A stretch of DNA of 64,000 nt, from contig NZ_FNYZ01000019.1 of assembly GCF_900109095.1 (NCBI RefSeq), forward strand, positions 1-64,000. Reading direction: 5' to 3'. Position 1 is the first letter of the stretch; every line of letters starts with the position of its first letter. The stretch is from Sphingobium sp. AP50 (GTDB taxonomy: Bacteria > Pseudomonadota > Alphaproteobacteria > Sphingomonadales > Sphingomonadaceae). Of the stretch, positions 17,872 to 26,975 are shown in pieces. A program made the position numbers and the translations under genes. Below the pieces are notes generated by a model. It was not told where the DNA came from. It saw only the letters and a program-made list of their open reading frames with translations, and did not search any database.

Positions 17872-18591
17872 TTAGCGCGGTGGCCGACCATTGCCGCCCA
17901 TGGGCGGTGGCCCGCCGCCGGGGCGATTGTCGCGCGGCATCAGGCGGCGCATCTCGTCCGGCGACAATTCGCCATCCTTGTCGATATCCGCTGCGTCGAA
18001 GCGCGCCCGCTCATGAGCCAGCAATTCGTCCAGAGACATGCCGGCATCATAATTGCTGTTGGCCTGGGCGATCAGGGTGACATCGATCGGCTGGATCAGA
18101 TGTTCCAGGATGCCATCTTCCGGATCGTCGCCGACATGAGGGCGAATGACTTCGGCGATCGGCCCGTCGCGGTCACCGCGAGCACCCGCATCGGTCGATG
18201 ACACCGATCCCATCTGGTTCTGCCAGGCCAGAAACTCGTCCGGGCTGATTGCGCCATTGCGATCCTTGTCGATGGCGGCAAAGCGCTTGCGGATGATGTC
18301 GTCTCGTCGCGCCTGAATGACGGCGCGCAATTCCTGAATCGTCACCATGCCATCGCCATTGACATCGGCCTCACGGAACATCGCGGTGACGGCCTTGTCC
18401 AGCGCCGCGCGCCTGATCGGCTTCATCTCGCGCGGTTTGGACGGGCGATCGCCACCGGGAGGGCCACCACCGGGCGGTCCGCCCATGCCACCGCCGCCGG
18501 GTGATCCACCGCCACCCTGCGCGAGCAAGGGAGCGGCGCACAGTATAAGGGCGGCGCCGAAGAAAATCTTGCGCATCTGGATATCCATCAT
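17872..18591 (-). CDS. Secreted EF-hand calcium-binding protein
   Basis: 239 residues. Signal peptide (LILCAAPLLAQ), then a Gly/Pro/Met linker (26-48). Three good EF-hand loops start at Asp76 (DVNGDG), Asp108 (DKDRNG) and Asp202 (DIDKDG), with a degenerate one near 177-189. The C-terminus again is Gly/Pro-rich. The start is uncertain: ATG at 18591, 18588 or 18576, none with a clear ribosome site. It probably binds calcium in the periplasm or on the surface. It is co-transcribed with the receptor at 15085-17856, which carries the same kind of Gly/Pro tract, so the two products may act together. Confidence 0.83.
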   Translation of the reverse strand: MMDIQMRKIFFGAALILCAAPLLAQGGGGSPGGGGMGGPPGGGPPGGDRPSKPREMKPIRRAALDKAVTAMFREADVNGDGMVTIQELRAVIQARRDDIIRKRFAAIDKDRNGAISPDEFLAWQNQMGSVSSTDAGARGDRDGPIAEVIRPHVGDDPEDGILEHLIQPIDVTLIAQANSNYDAGMSLDELLAHERARFDAADIDKDGELSPDEMRRLMPRDNRPGGGPPPMGGNGRPPR

Positions 18592-18631
18592 GGAGGAGGA
18601 TCAACACCGGCCGGCGCCGATCGCTACGGGT

Positions 18632-18892
18632 TTACAGCTTGCAGCGAACCTTCTTGCCCTTCAGCAGATAGGTGTCGGAACTGCTATTGTAGCTTTTGTA
18701 GCGGTTCATGCAGCTCTTCTGGTGAGCGGTATAGCTGTCCTTCTTCACCGCAGTCGTCTTTGCGGGCGTCTTCTGAGCCGTCTTGGTCTGCGCGCTATGC
18801 GAGCCCTGGCTATGGGGCGCCTGTGCCTGCGCGGAGGCGGCGGCACACAGCGCAGCAAGGGTTGCAAGGCTCAGATATGGGGTGCGGGACAT
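18632..18892 (-). CDS. Small secreted BA14K-like protein
   Basis: 86 residues from the ATG at 18892, which has AAAGG 6-10 bases upstream. Signal peptide (LAALCAAASAQA), a Lys/Thr/Ala-rich linker, and a C-terminal region HQKSCMNRYKSYNSSSDTYL ending CKL. The C-terminal pattern is like the BA14K family of small alphaproteobacterial proteins (C-x3-Y-x-S-Y-x-x-x-S-x-T-Y), with two Cys that may form a disulfide. It is probably periplasmic, function unknown. It is the gene just before the EF-hand gene in the same direction. Confidence 0.68.
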   Translation of the reverse strand: MSRTPYLSLATLAALCAAASAQAQAPHSQGSHSAQTKTAQKTPAKTTAVKKDSYTAHQKSCMNRYKSYNSSSDTYLLKGKKVRCKL

Positions 18893-19024
18893 GGATAACC
18901 TTTCTGGTCGAGGACATGGGAGGGGCGCGGCCATTGATGCGCTTCGCCCCTGTCCCTTCCTCTCTGGGTCATCCACTTTGCGCTGTTATTTCAGGGATAT
19001 TTCAGAAGCCTGTGCGGCACCCGA

Positions 19025-20308
19025 TCAGTCTGGTTGCACCTGATCGAAACGGCGGGCCTGCCGTAGTTCGGGAAATAGCCCTGCCCACAGGCCCGCGACC
19101 AAAATCGCGGCGATGCCACCCGTAATGACTGCGCCGACAGGCCCGATCAGCGATGCGACCAGCCCCGACTCCATTTCGCCCAGTTCATTCGATCCCGCGA
19201 CGAACAGGCTGGAAATCGCCCCGACCCGTCCGCGCTTGTCATCGGGTGTTGCGATCTGGAGCAGCGATTGCCGGATATAGACCGAAACCATATCGACCGC
19301 GCCCATCAGCGCCAGACAGGCGAGCGACAGGGGCATGCTGCGCGACAGGCCGAAACCGACAGTCATGGCGCCGAACAGCGCGACACATGCCAGCATCTTC
19401 ACCCCGACTTCACGGCTCAGCGGGCGCCAGGACAGCCAGACCGCCGTCGCCAGCGCGCCGACCGACGATGCCGCGCGCAACTGCCCCAGTCCATCCGGCC
19501 CGACATGCAGGACATCACGGGCAAAGATCGGCAGCAGCGCCGTCACTCCGCCCAGCAAGACCGCGAACAGGTCCAGGCTGATCGCCCCCAGCAACAGCCG
19601 GTTGCTCATGACGTACCGCAACCCTTCCAGCATCTGCTGAAGCGGGCGAGCCGCGGTCATAGGAGTCTGTTGCTGGAGCGGCCGGATGGCAAGGTGCAGC
19701 AGCAATCCTGCCAGCAGCAGGGTGGCGCACAGTCCGAACGCCCATTTCGCGCCGACCGCATAGGCAAAGCCACCCAGCACCGGTCCCAATATCCCGCCGA
19801 TGCGCCCCGCCACCGCACTGATGGCAATCGCCTGCGGCAGCGTGGCACGCGGCACCAGAGCGGGCGGCAGGGCGTTCATGGCCGGCATGTAGAAAGCCCG
19901 CGATGCGGCAAAACAGGCCGCGATGGCATAGAGCGTATAGAGGCCCGCGCCCGGCCCGAAGGCCATCAGCGACAGGATCGCCGCGCAACTCAATTGCCCG
20001 ACCAGCGCCAGCCGCACCACATTGCGCCGATCGAAACGGTCCGCCGCCAGTCCGGTAAAGGGGCTGAGCATCAGCATCGGCAGGAATTGCACCAGCCCGA
20101 TCAGGCCCAGTCGCAGCGCCGCACCGCGCACCCCCATGGACAGTCGCGCCTCGTCATAAACCGCCCAGCCCAGCGCCACGACCAGCCCACTATGGGCCAG
20201 CATCGCGCAGATGCGTGCCGTCCAATAATAGCGGAAATCCCGATAGGCAAAGGGATGGCGAACGAGAGTCCCCTGTGTTTCCACGCGATAAACGGGATCG
20301 TTCGCCAT
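19025..20308 (-). CDS. MFS transporter, EntS/drug-exporter type
   Basis: About 427 residues with twelve membrane segments. It begins with the FAYRDFRYYWTAR motif and has LAADRFDRRNVVR after helix 2, both typical of the EntS/MFS_3 exporter group. Start 20308 (MANDPVYRV) is preferred to 20323, though neither has a strong ribosome site. It stands between the dienelactone hydrolase and BA14K-like genes in the same direction, with more than 100 bases on each side. It probably exports a small organic compound or siderophore. The substrate is not readable. Confidence 0.82.
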   Translation of the reverse strand: MANDPVYRVETQGTLVRHPFAYRDFRYYWTARICAMLAHSGLVVALGWAVYDEARLSMGVRGAALRLGLIGLVQFLPMLMLSPFTGLAADRFDRRNVVRLALVGQLSCAAILSLMAFGPGAGLYTLYAIAACFAASRAFYMPAMNALPPALVPRATLPQAIAISAVAGRIGGILGPVLGGFAYAVGAKWAFGLCATLLLAGLLLHLAIRPLQQQTPMTAARPLQQMLEGLRYVMSNRLLLGAISLDLFAVLLGGVTALLPIFARDVLHVGPDGLGQLRAASSVGALATAVWLSWRPLSREVGVKMLACVALFGAMTVGFGLSRSMPLSLACLALMGAVDMVSVYIRQSLLQIATPDDKRGRVGAISSLFVAGSNELGEMESGLVASLIGPVGAVITGGIAAILVAGLWAGLFPELRQARRFDQVQPD

Positions 20309-20380
20309 CTTCATCCATCCCATTCAGCCAATGATCGACCGTGCCGCTATCAGCGACAGTCACGCAGGTCGAGCCGATCG

Positions 20381-20401
20381 CGCGCCCCTGAGGCGGGCGC
20401 G
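20381..20401 (-). terminator. Possible terminator after dienelactone hydrolase gene
   Basis: CGCGCCC and GGGCGCG pair around a 7-base loop, 39 bases after the hydrolase stop. There is no T-run. Confidence 0.4.
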
Positions 20402-20440
20402 GACGACAATGAATGGCACAGGGAAGGATATTTATCGCGA

Positions 20441-21337
20441 TCAGGCCAGCGTGCGCCGGAACAACTCCATCGTCCGTGCCCAGGCCAGATCGGCTGCGGC
20501 CTTGTTGAAGCGCGGCGTCGTGTCATTGTTGAAGCCATGCTCCGCGCCATCATAGATATAGGTATGATAGCGCGTGCCGGCCTGTTTCAGCGCGGCCTCA
20601 TAATCGGGCCAGGCGGCGTTGGTGCGGGTGTCGTTGCCGCCATAATGGATCAGCAGTTCGGCCTTTATCTTCGGCACGTCGGCCAGCGCCGCCGGGCTGC
20701 CATAGAAAGGCACCGCCGCCCGCAAATCGGCGATCCGGGTGGCGAGCAGATTGGCGATGCCCCCGCCGAAACAGAAGCCGACCGTACCCAGCTTGCCATT
20801 GCTGCCGGCCATGTCGCGCGCATGGTTCGTGGCGGCGACGAAATCCTCGCCGATCTTGCCCCGGTCCAGCGTGGCGAAAGCGGCGCGCGCCTTGTCCTCA
20901 TCGCCCGGATAGCCGCCCAAAGTGGTGAGCGCATCGGGCGCGACCGCCATGAAACCGTCAAGCGCCAGCCGCCGCGCAATATCCTCGATATGGGGATTAA
21001 GACCGCGATTCTCATGCGCGACGATGATGACCGGCAAGGGAGCGCCGGCCTTTGAGGCCGGCCGCGCGACATAGGCGCGGATCGTACCGTTGCCTGCGGG
21101 TGAGGCGATGTCGACCCGCGACAGGGCCAGTCGCTCGTCATCGGGCCGGATCACCTGTCCACGCGCGAAATCCGGACTGAGCGCAGTCAGCGTCGCGGTC
21201 GCCGCTGCTGCCCCTCCTACATATAATGCGCATTGCTGAAGGAATCCGCGCCGATCGATCGCACCATGAACATAGGCATCGAACAGGTCGAGCACTGCGC
21301 GTGGATAGTGGCTGCCCGTCTCGGGACGTTCGGTCAT
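20441..21337 (-). CDS. Dienelactone hydrolase family protein with Tat-like leader
   Basis: 298 residues. Residues 29-34 read RRGFLQ before a hydrophobic stretch, like the twin-arginine leader of the YghX group, so export is possible. The alpha/beta-hydrolase domain has the Cys-type nucleophile elbow GFCFGG (Cys189), Asp236 (GGNDTRT) and His267 (GAEHGF), the Cys-Asp-His triad of dienelactone hydrolases. It hydrolyses a lactone or ester. Although it sits near aromatic genes, the membership in the periplasmic-leader subgroup argues against a simple chlorocatechol role. Divergent from the GH3 gene. Confidence 0.85.
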   Translation of the reverse strand: MTERPETGSHYPRAVLDLFDAYVHGAIDRRGFLQQCALYVGGAAAATATLTALSPDFARGQVIRPDDERLALSRVDIASPAGNGTIRAYVARPASKAGAPLPVIIVAHENRGLNPHIEDIARRLALDGFMAVAPDALTTLGGYPGDEDKARAAFATLDRGKIGEDFVAATNHARDMAGSNGKLGTVGFCFGGGIANLLATRIADLRAAVPFYGSPAALADVPKIKAELLIHYGGNDTRTNAAWPDYEAALKQAGTRYHTYIYDGAEHGFNNDTTPRFNKAAADLAWARTMELFRRTLA

Positions 21338-21454
21338 GTCGCGATCCTTTCCGATTTGCCTATCAGCTTATCGGCCTCCGCAACCCTCTGGCCAACATAA
21401 TCGCACCGTCCGCGATAAATAACGCGCCGCGCCTCTTGGGCCGGGCACGATCCA

Positions 21455-21482
21455 CCGGCAATGGTAGCGCACACATTGCCGG
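21455..21482. promoter_or_regulatory. Inverted repeat upstream of the GH3 gene
   Basis: CCGGCAATG and CATTGCCGG are perfect 9-base arms around a 10-base spacer. They lie 30 bases before the GH3 start, in the divergent region with the dienelactone hydrolase gene. It could be an operator or a leader hairpin. Confidence 0.45.
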
Positions 21483-21512
21483 AACAGGGCAAAGACATGG
21501 GGGAGAGGCAGG

Positions 21513-23879
21513 ATGCCGTTTCGTATCACGAGGCGCAGTTTGATGGCGGGATCGATGATCATGGCGGTGCCTGCACTCGCCCGGCCAGCCACCTTGCCCT
21601 ATCGCGACGCCACCCTGCCGGTTGCCGATCGGGTTCGCGACCTGCTGTCACGGATGACGCTGGAGGAAAAGGCCGCGCAGATGCGTTGCATCTGGTTCGG
21701 CAAGGCCGGCTTTACGGACGCGACCGGCGCATTCTCCCCGGACAAGGCGATGCGCAGTCTGGCGAACGGAATCGGCCAGATCGCGCGGCCATCCGATACG
21801 GCGGGCACGCCCCGGTTCAAGACCGAACATTTCCGGACGCTCAATGACAGTATCGCCTTCATCAATGCGGTCCAGACATTCCTTGTCGAACGAACACGGC
21901 TCGGCATTCCCGCCCTGTTCCATGAAGAGACAGCCCATGGGCTGGCCGTGCCGGGCGCCACTGTCTTCCCGTCGCCTCCCGCCCTTGGCAGCAGTTGGGA
22001 CCCAACGCTGGTCGAACAGATATTCACCGTCGTCGGTCGTGAAGCACGCTTGCGTGGCGCCACCGTCGCACTGGCCCCGGTGATCGATCTGGCTCGTGAT
22101 CCCCGCTATGGCCGCGTCGAGGAGATGTTCGGCGAAGACCCCTTCCATGTCGGGCAGATGGGGCTGGCGGCGGTGCGCGGGCAGCAGGGGCGATCCCGCC
22201 CGCTTGGCCGTGATCGCGTCTTCGCCACGCTCAAACATTTCCTGCATGCCTCGCCTCAGGCCGGGATCAACCTGTCGCCCGCCGACATGCATGAACGCGG
22301 TCTGCGCGAAAGCTTCCTGCGTCCCTTCGAAATGGTCATTCGGCAGGCTGATCCAGCCATTGTCATGCCATCCTATAATGAAGTTCTGGGTATCCCCGCC
22401 CATGTCAACACTCCCTTGCTTCAGGGGGAGGGGCGTAAGCGGATGGGCTTCAAGGGCGCCTATTTCAGCGATTATAATGGCGTCACCAATCTGGTCGATC
22501 ATCATCATGTCGCCGCCGATAATGACGATGCGGCGGTGCAGGCTATCGAAGCAGGCATCGATGCCGAACTACCCGATGGTCAGGCCTATGCCCGGCTGCC
22601 GCAACTGGTGCGCGACGGGTGCGTTGCCGAAGCGCTGGTCGATGCGGCGGTGGTCCGCATCCTGACGCTCAAGTTCGAGGCTGGCTTGTTCGAACGGCCC
22701 TATACCGATCTGCGCACGGCGCAGCGGGGCATCAACCGGCCGGATGATATCGCGCTGGCCCGGCTCGCCGCGCGCAAGGCGGCGGTGCTGCTCAAAAATG
22801 ATGGCCTCCTGCCGCTCGATCCTCGCAAGCAGCGAACCATCGCGGTGATCGGTCCGGTCGCCGAGCCAGCCCTTTTTGGTGGCTATTCGGGGGAGAATGA
22901 TCGCGCCGTCGGGTTGCTTGCCGGGATCAGGGCGGCGGTGGGGCCGGATGTCCGGGTCGAATATGCCCCCGGCGTCCGGATCGTCGCGCCGCTGAAGCCC
23001 GGTGAACGCGAGAATATGGCGCCGATCCGCCCTGCCGACGCGCAGGATAATCGTCGCCTGATCGCGGAGGCGGCAGCGCTCGCCAAAGGCGCCGATCTGG
23101 TCATTCTGGCCATCGGTGATGTGCCGCAGGTCACGCGCGAGGCGATCTTCGTGGACGGTTCGGGCGATCGCACCCGCCTTGGTCTGTTCGGCGATCAGGA
23201 TGCGCTGGTTGATGCGGTGCTGGCGGCCGACAAGCCCGTGGTCGGCGTGCTGCTCAACGGTCGCCCCCTTGCCGTGGCGCGATTGGCCGATGGCGCCAAT
23301 GCCCTGATCGAGGGATGGTATCTGGGGCAGGAAGGGGGGCATGGGCTGGCCGATATCCTGTTCGGCCTCGCCAATCCGGGCGGCAAGCTCGCCATCGGTC
23401 TGCCACGGACTCCGGAGTCAGCGCCCGCGCCCTATGACCGCCATCAAAGCGCGACTATCCATCGCGCCATCGAAGTGGACCGTGCGCCTCTCTTCCCCTT
23501 CGGCTTCGGCCTCAGCTACACGCGCTTTCAGCTATCCCCGCCTCGTCTGTCGCAGGCCCGTATCGCGCCGGGGCAGGGGGTGACGGTCGAAGTAGATGTC
23601 GCCAATGTCGGCGAGCGGACGGGAGATGAAGTGGTGCAGATATATCTGCGCGATGAAGTCAGTTCCGCCCCGCGCCCGCTGCTGGAACTCAAGGCGTTCG
23701 AACGGGTCACAGTGGCGCCGGGCGAGCGGCGCACGCTTCGCTTCCCGCTCGACGCGGATGCCTTCGCCTTCTGGGATCGGGCGATGCAATGGCGGGTGGA
23801 GCCGGGCCGCTTCACCCTGTTCGCCGGCAACAGCAGCGCCGAACTGCAAGGGGTTTCGTTGGAAATAGTCGCTGGCTGA
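21513..23879 (+). CDS. Glycoside hydrolase family 3 (beta-glucosidase/xylosidase type)
   Basis: 788 residues. A short leader has TRRSLMAGS, so Tat or Sec export is likely. The GH3 N-terminal barrel carries KHFLHA and the nucleophile motif AYFSDY (Asp near 320). The GH3 C-terminal domain (KAAVLLKNDGLLPLD, GWYLGQEGG) follows, then a fibronectin-III-like end (DEVVQIYLRD). All three parts are of full length. GGGGGAGAGG precedes the ATG. The enzyme releases terminal beta-linked sugars from oligosaccharides in the periplasm. It is isolated from the starch locus, and a xylan- or glucan-derived substrate is possible. Confidence 0.92.
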   Translation: MPFRITRRSLMAGSMIMAVPALARPATLPYRDATLPVADRVRDLLSRMTLEEKAAQMRCIWFGKAGFTDATGAFSPDKAMRSLANGIGQIARPSDTAGTPRFKTEHFRTLNDSIAFINAVQTFLVERTRLGIPALFHEETAHGLAVPGATVFPSPPALGSSWDPTLVEQIFTVVGREARLRGATVALAPVIDLARDPRYGRVEEMFGEDPFHVGQMGLAAVRGQQGRSRPLGRDRVFATLKHFLHASPQAGINLSPADMHERGLRESFLRPFEMVIRQADPAIVMPSYNEVLGIPAHVNTPLLQGEGRKRMGFKGAYFSDYNGVTNLVDHHHVAADNDDAAVQAIEAGIDAELPDGQAYARLPQLVRDGCVAEALVDAAVVRILTLKFEAGLFERPYTDLRTAQRGINRPDDIALARLAARKAAVLLKNDGLLPLDPRKQRTIAVIGPVAEPALFGGYSGENDRAVGLLAGIRAAVGPDVRVEYAPGVRIVAPLKPGERENMAPIRPADAQDNRRLIAEAAALAKGADLVILAIGDVPQVTREAIFVDGSGDRTRLGLFGDQDALVDAVLAADKPVVGVLLNGRPLAVARLADGANALIEGWYLGQEGGHGLADILFGLANPGGKLAIGLPRTPESAPAPYDRHQSATIHRAIEVDRAPLFPFGFGLSYTRFQLSPPRLSQARIAPGQGVTVEVDVANVGERTGDEVVQIYLRDEVSSAPRPLLELKAFERVTVAPGERRTLRFPLDADAFAFWDRAMQWRVEPGRFTLFAGNSSAELQGVSLEIVAG

Positions 23880-23909
23880 CCGGTTCAGAAAGACATGGTC
23901 CTCAGCTTG

Positions 23910-23930
23910 TCCCGCCGCTTGGCTGCGGGA
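23910..23930. terminator. Weak hairpin between convergent genes
   Basis: TCCCGC and GCGGGA pair around a 9-base loop between the GH3 and TetR gene ends. The hairpin is short and without a T-run. Confidence 0.35.
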
Positions 23931-23932
23931 TG

Positions 23933-24556
23933 TCAGCGCGGCGCCATCCCGTTCATCACCACATCAACCAGCTTTCCGGCAACCTGTTCCGGCGTCAGGG
24001 CGCCATCGGGATCATGCCAGCGGGCAGGCCAGTTAAGCGCCCCCGCCAGCGCGAAGGAGGCGAAGCGCACATCGACCGGCGCGATCGATCCGTCGGCAAT
24101 GCCTTCCGCAATCTGCGCCCGCACCACGGCGTCAATCTCCCGCTTGCGCGCGCGAAATCGGGTGGCGCTGTCCATCGACAGCACCTCGTCACTGGTCAGG
24201 ATGACGCAACGGCCGAAATCGTCCATATTGATCTGCGCATAGCGGCACAGGAAGGCGCGCAGCCGGTCGAAGCCAGTGCCTGAAGCGCCTGCGGCCTCGT
24301 CCGCCGCCGTCCGCAGCATGGCCAGTCCGCGATTGACGCATTCGACCAGCACCTGCTCCTTATTGCCCAGATAATGATAGATGGTCGGCTTACTGATGCC
24401 CAGACTGGCGGCGACATCGTCCAGCGAGGTCGCATGATAGCCGCGCGCATTGAACATGCGCACTGCCGCCAGCAGCACCGCCTCGCGCTTTTCCTCCCGC
24501 TCCCTTTCCCGTTCCTCCCGCGTTCGAAAGGGGGATACTGCCAGTAGCTTGGTCAA
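23933..24556 (-). CDS. TetR-family repressor of the acyl-CoA operon
   Basis: 207 residues from a TTG start at 24556, with AAGGAG 6 bases upstream. The N-terminal HTH reads MFNARGYHATSLDDVAASLGISKPTIYHYLGNKE (about 33-66), a typical AcrR/TetR DNA-binding domain preceded by a very charged Arg/Glu stretch. The C-terminal ligand domain is of the fatty-acid-type regulators. It is divergent from the acyl-CoA dehydrogenase operon, and the palindrome at 24605-24620 between them is its probable operator. The expected ligand is an acyl-CoA. Confidence 0.88.
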   Translation of the reverse strand: MTKLLAVSPFRTREEREREREEKREAVLLAAVRMFNARGYHATSLDDVAASLGISKPTIYHYLGNKEQVLVECVNRGLAMLRTAADEAAGASGTGFDRLRAFLCRYAQINMDDFGRCVILTSDEVLSMDSATRFRARKREIDAVVRAQIAEGIADGSIAPVDVRFASFALAGALNWPARWHDPDGALTPEQVAGKLVDVVMNGMAPR

Positions 24557-24604
24557 TCAAATCTCCTTCGCGGCCAGCATTGACAGAAACTGGACGATAA
24601 TCAA

Positions 24605-24620
24605 TATACTCGTGAGTATA
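24605..24620. promoter_or_regulatory. Operator palindrome for the TetR regulator
   Basis: TATACTC-GT-GAGTATA, a perfect 7-base inverted repeat, in the 82-base gap between the divergent TetR and acyl-CoA dehydrogenase starts. Its position 18 bases before the dehydrogenase ATG would overlap its promoter or leader. Confidence 0.7.
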
Positions 24621-24638
24621 ATAGAGACTTGAGGGTTT

Positions 24639-25763
24639 ATGCTGACCGAAATTCAGGTGGCTGTCCGCGATACGGTGCGGGATTTCGCGCAGGAGAGGAT
24701 TCGCCCGCACAGCGCCGCTTTCGAGGCGGAGGGCGGCTATCCGCCCGTGCTGTTCGAAGAGATGGCTGGACTTGGTCTGTGGGGCATGACCGCGCCGGAG
24801 GTCTATGGCGGTGCGGAAGCAGACGCCGTCTCCTATGCGTTGGCGCTGATGGAGATTGCCGCCGCCGACGGCGCGCTCTCCACCATCGTTTCGATCCAGA
24901 ACTCGATCCTCGTCTCCGGCCTGCTCAAGGACGGCAGTGAGGCGCAGAAAAGCCGTTTCCTTGTCGATCTGATCGGCGGCCGCACCATCGGCGCCTTCGC
25001 CCTGACCGAAGCCGATGCGGGTTCCGACGCCTCGGCCGTACGCACCCGCGCGGTCAAGGTCGATGGCGGCTGGCGGATCAGCGGATCCAAGCAGTTCATC
25101 ACTTCGGGCAAGATCGCCGGCTTGGTCATGATCATCGCGGTGACTGATCCAGATGCTGGCAAGAAAGGCTTGTCCGCCTTCATCGTGCCGACTGACCGGC
25201 CCGGCTATGCCGTCGACAAGGTTGAGCATAAGATGGGGCAGGGCGCGTCGGATACCTGTGCGCTGCGCTTCGACGATATGTTCGTAGAGGATGATCTGCT
25301 GATCGGCCAGCCGGGTCAGGGCTATCGCATTGCGCTCGCGAACCTCGAAACCGGCCGCATCGGCATCGCCGCCCAATGCGTCGGCATGGCGCAGGCCGCG
25401 CTGGAGATCGCGGTCGCCTATGCCAAGGATCGCAAGAGCTTCGGCAAGGCGATCATTGATCATCAGGCAGTGGGCTTCCGTCTCGCCGACCTCGCCACTC
25501 GTCTGGAGGCGGCGCGGCAACTGGTATTGCACGCTGCCCGCACCAAGGATGCCGGCGCGCCTTGCCTGACGGAAGCGTCGATGGCCAAGCTATTCGCTTC
25601 CGAGGCGGCCGAAGCGATCGTTTCCGGAGCGATGCAGACGCTGGGCGGCTATGGCTATCTGGAGGAATATGGCGTCGCCAAAATCTATCGCGATGTGCGC
25701 GTCTGCCAGATTTACGAAGGCACATCCGACATCCAGCGCATGGTCATTGCGCGCAGCCTTTGA
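24639..25763 (+). CDS. Acyl-CoA dehydrogenase
   Basis: 374 residues, full length for the family. An N-terminal helical domain, the middle beta domain with ALTEADAGSDASA (FAD/substrate loop), and the C-terminal domain with YAKDRKSFGKAI. It ends YEGTSDIQRMVIARSL, where the Glu of YEG is the usual catalytic base of short/branched-chain enzymes. FAD-dependent oxidation of an acyl-CoA to 2-enoyl-CoA. First gene of an operon with thiolase and SDR. No enoyl-CoA hydratase is included, so that step must come from elsewhere. Confidence 0.93.
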   Translation: MLTEIQVAVRDTVRDFAQERIRPHSAAFEAEGGYPPVLFEEMAGLGLWGMTAPEVYGGAEADAVSYALALMEIAAADGALSTIVSIQNSILVSGLLKDGSEAQKSRFLVDLIGGRTIGAFALTEADAGSDASAVRTRAVKVDGGWRISGSKQFITSGKIAGLVMIIAVTDPDAGKKGLSAFIVPTDRPGYAVDKVEHKMGQGASDTCALRFDDMFVEDDLLIGQPGQGYRIALANLETGRIGIAAQCVGMAQAALEIAVAYAKDRKSFGKAIIDHQAVGFRLADLATRLEAARQLVLHAARTKDAGAPCLTEASMAKLFASEAAEAIVSGAMQTLGGYGYLEEYGVAKIYRDVRVCQIYEGTSDIQRMVIARSL

Positions 25764-25777
25764 AACAGGAGAGAGAG

Positions 25778-26962
25778 ATGCAGGACGATCCCGTCGTCAT
25801 CGCCAGCTATGCCCGCACGCCGATGGGCGGGTTCCAGGGCATATTGTCGTCGCTCAAGACCACCGAACTGGGTGCCGCAGCCGTGAAGGCGGCGGTCGAG
25901 CGGGCAGGCGCGCCGAGCGACGCCATCGACCGCATCTATATGGGCTGCGTCCTGCCTGCCGGTCTGGGTCAGGCGCCTGCGCGTCAGGCTGCGCTTGGCG
26001 CAGGCCTTGGCCTCAACACCGAAGCGACCACCGTCAACAAGATGTGCGGCTCTGGCATGCAGGCCGCGATCATGGCGCATGAGGCGCTGGCGTCCGGCGC
26101 GGCCGACATCGTCATCGCGGGCGGCATGGAAAGCATGACCAACGCGCCTTATGCCCTGCCCAAGCATCGCTCCGGCGCGCGCATCGGCCATGACCGGATC
26201 GTCGACACGATGATGATGGACGGGCTGGAGGATGCCTATGAACCCGGCAAGGCGATGGGCGTCTTTGCCGAAGAAGCGGTGCGCGACTATCAGTTCACGC
26301 GCGAGGATCAGGATGCCTATGCTATCCGATCGCTGGAACGCGCCAATGCGGCGATCGGCAGCGGCGCCTTCACCCGTGAAATCACACCTGTCACGGTGAA
26401 AGGTCGAGGCGGCGACGCGATCGTCGATACCGACGAGCAGCCGGGCAAGGCCAGACCGGAAAAGATACCCTCGCTCAAACCCGCCTTCGTCAAGGATGGC
26501 ACGATCACTGCCGCCAATGCCTCCTCCATTTCGGATGGCGCGGCGGCATTGGTCATGACACGCGCCAGCGTGGCGGCAAAGCTGGGCCTCAAGACCGTGG
26601 CGAAAGTCGTCGCGACTGCCGGGCATGCGCACGAACCGTCCAAATTCACCACCGCACCGGTGCCCGCCATGCGCAAGGCTTTGGACAAGGCTGGCTGGTC
26701 GGTCGCCGATGTCGACCTGTTCGAAGTCAACGAAGCCTTTGCCGTGGTCGCCATGATTGCCGCGAAGGAATTGGGCATTCCGGATGACAAGATCAACGTC
26801 AATGGCGGCGCGACCGCGCTGGGCCATCCGATCGGCGCATCGGGCGCGCGCATAGTGGCGACTTTGATCGCGGCACTGCAGACGCGCGGCCTGAAGCGCG
26901 GCGTCGCCAGCCTCTGTATCGGTGGTGGTGAAGCGACTGCCATGGCGATCGAACTGATCTGA
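25778..26962 (+). CDS. Thiolase (acetyl-CoA C-acyltransferase)
   Basis: 394 residues. Start 25778 has AGGAGAGAGAG upstream, and the longer reading frame overlaps the dehydrogenase gene. Active-site residues are Cys90 (NKMCGSGMQA), the His of GHPIGASG and the late Cys of LCIGGGEA, all intact. The enzyme splits 3-oxoacyl-CoA to acetyl-CoA (or propionyl-CoA) and a shortened acyl-CoA, or runs in reverse. It lies 14 bases after the dehydrogenase stop and 13 before the SDR gene. Confidence 0.94.
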   Translation: MQDDPVVIASYARTPMGGFQGILSSLKTTELGAAAVKAAVERAGAPSDAIDRIYMGCVLPAGLGQAPARQAALGAGLGLNTEATTVNKMCGSGMQAAIMAHEALASGAADIVIAGGMESMTNAPYALPKHRSGARIGHDRIVDTMMMDGLEDAYEPGKAMGVFAEEAVRDYQFTREDQDAYAIRSLERANAAIGSGAFTREITPVTVKGRGGDAIVDTDEQPGKARPEKIPSLKPAFVKDGTITAANASSISDGAAALVMTRASVAAKLGLKTVAKVVATAGHAHEPSKFTTAPVPAMRKALDKAGWSVADVDLFEVNEAFAVVAMIAAKELGIPDDKINVNGGATALGHPIGASGARIVATLIAALQTRGLKRGVASLCIGGGEATAMAIELI

Positions 26963-26975
26963 AGGAGACAGCGAA

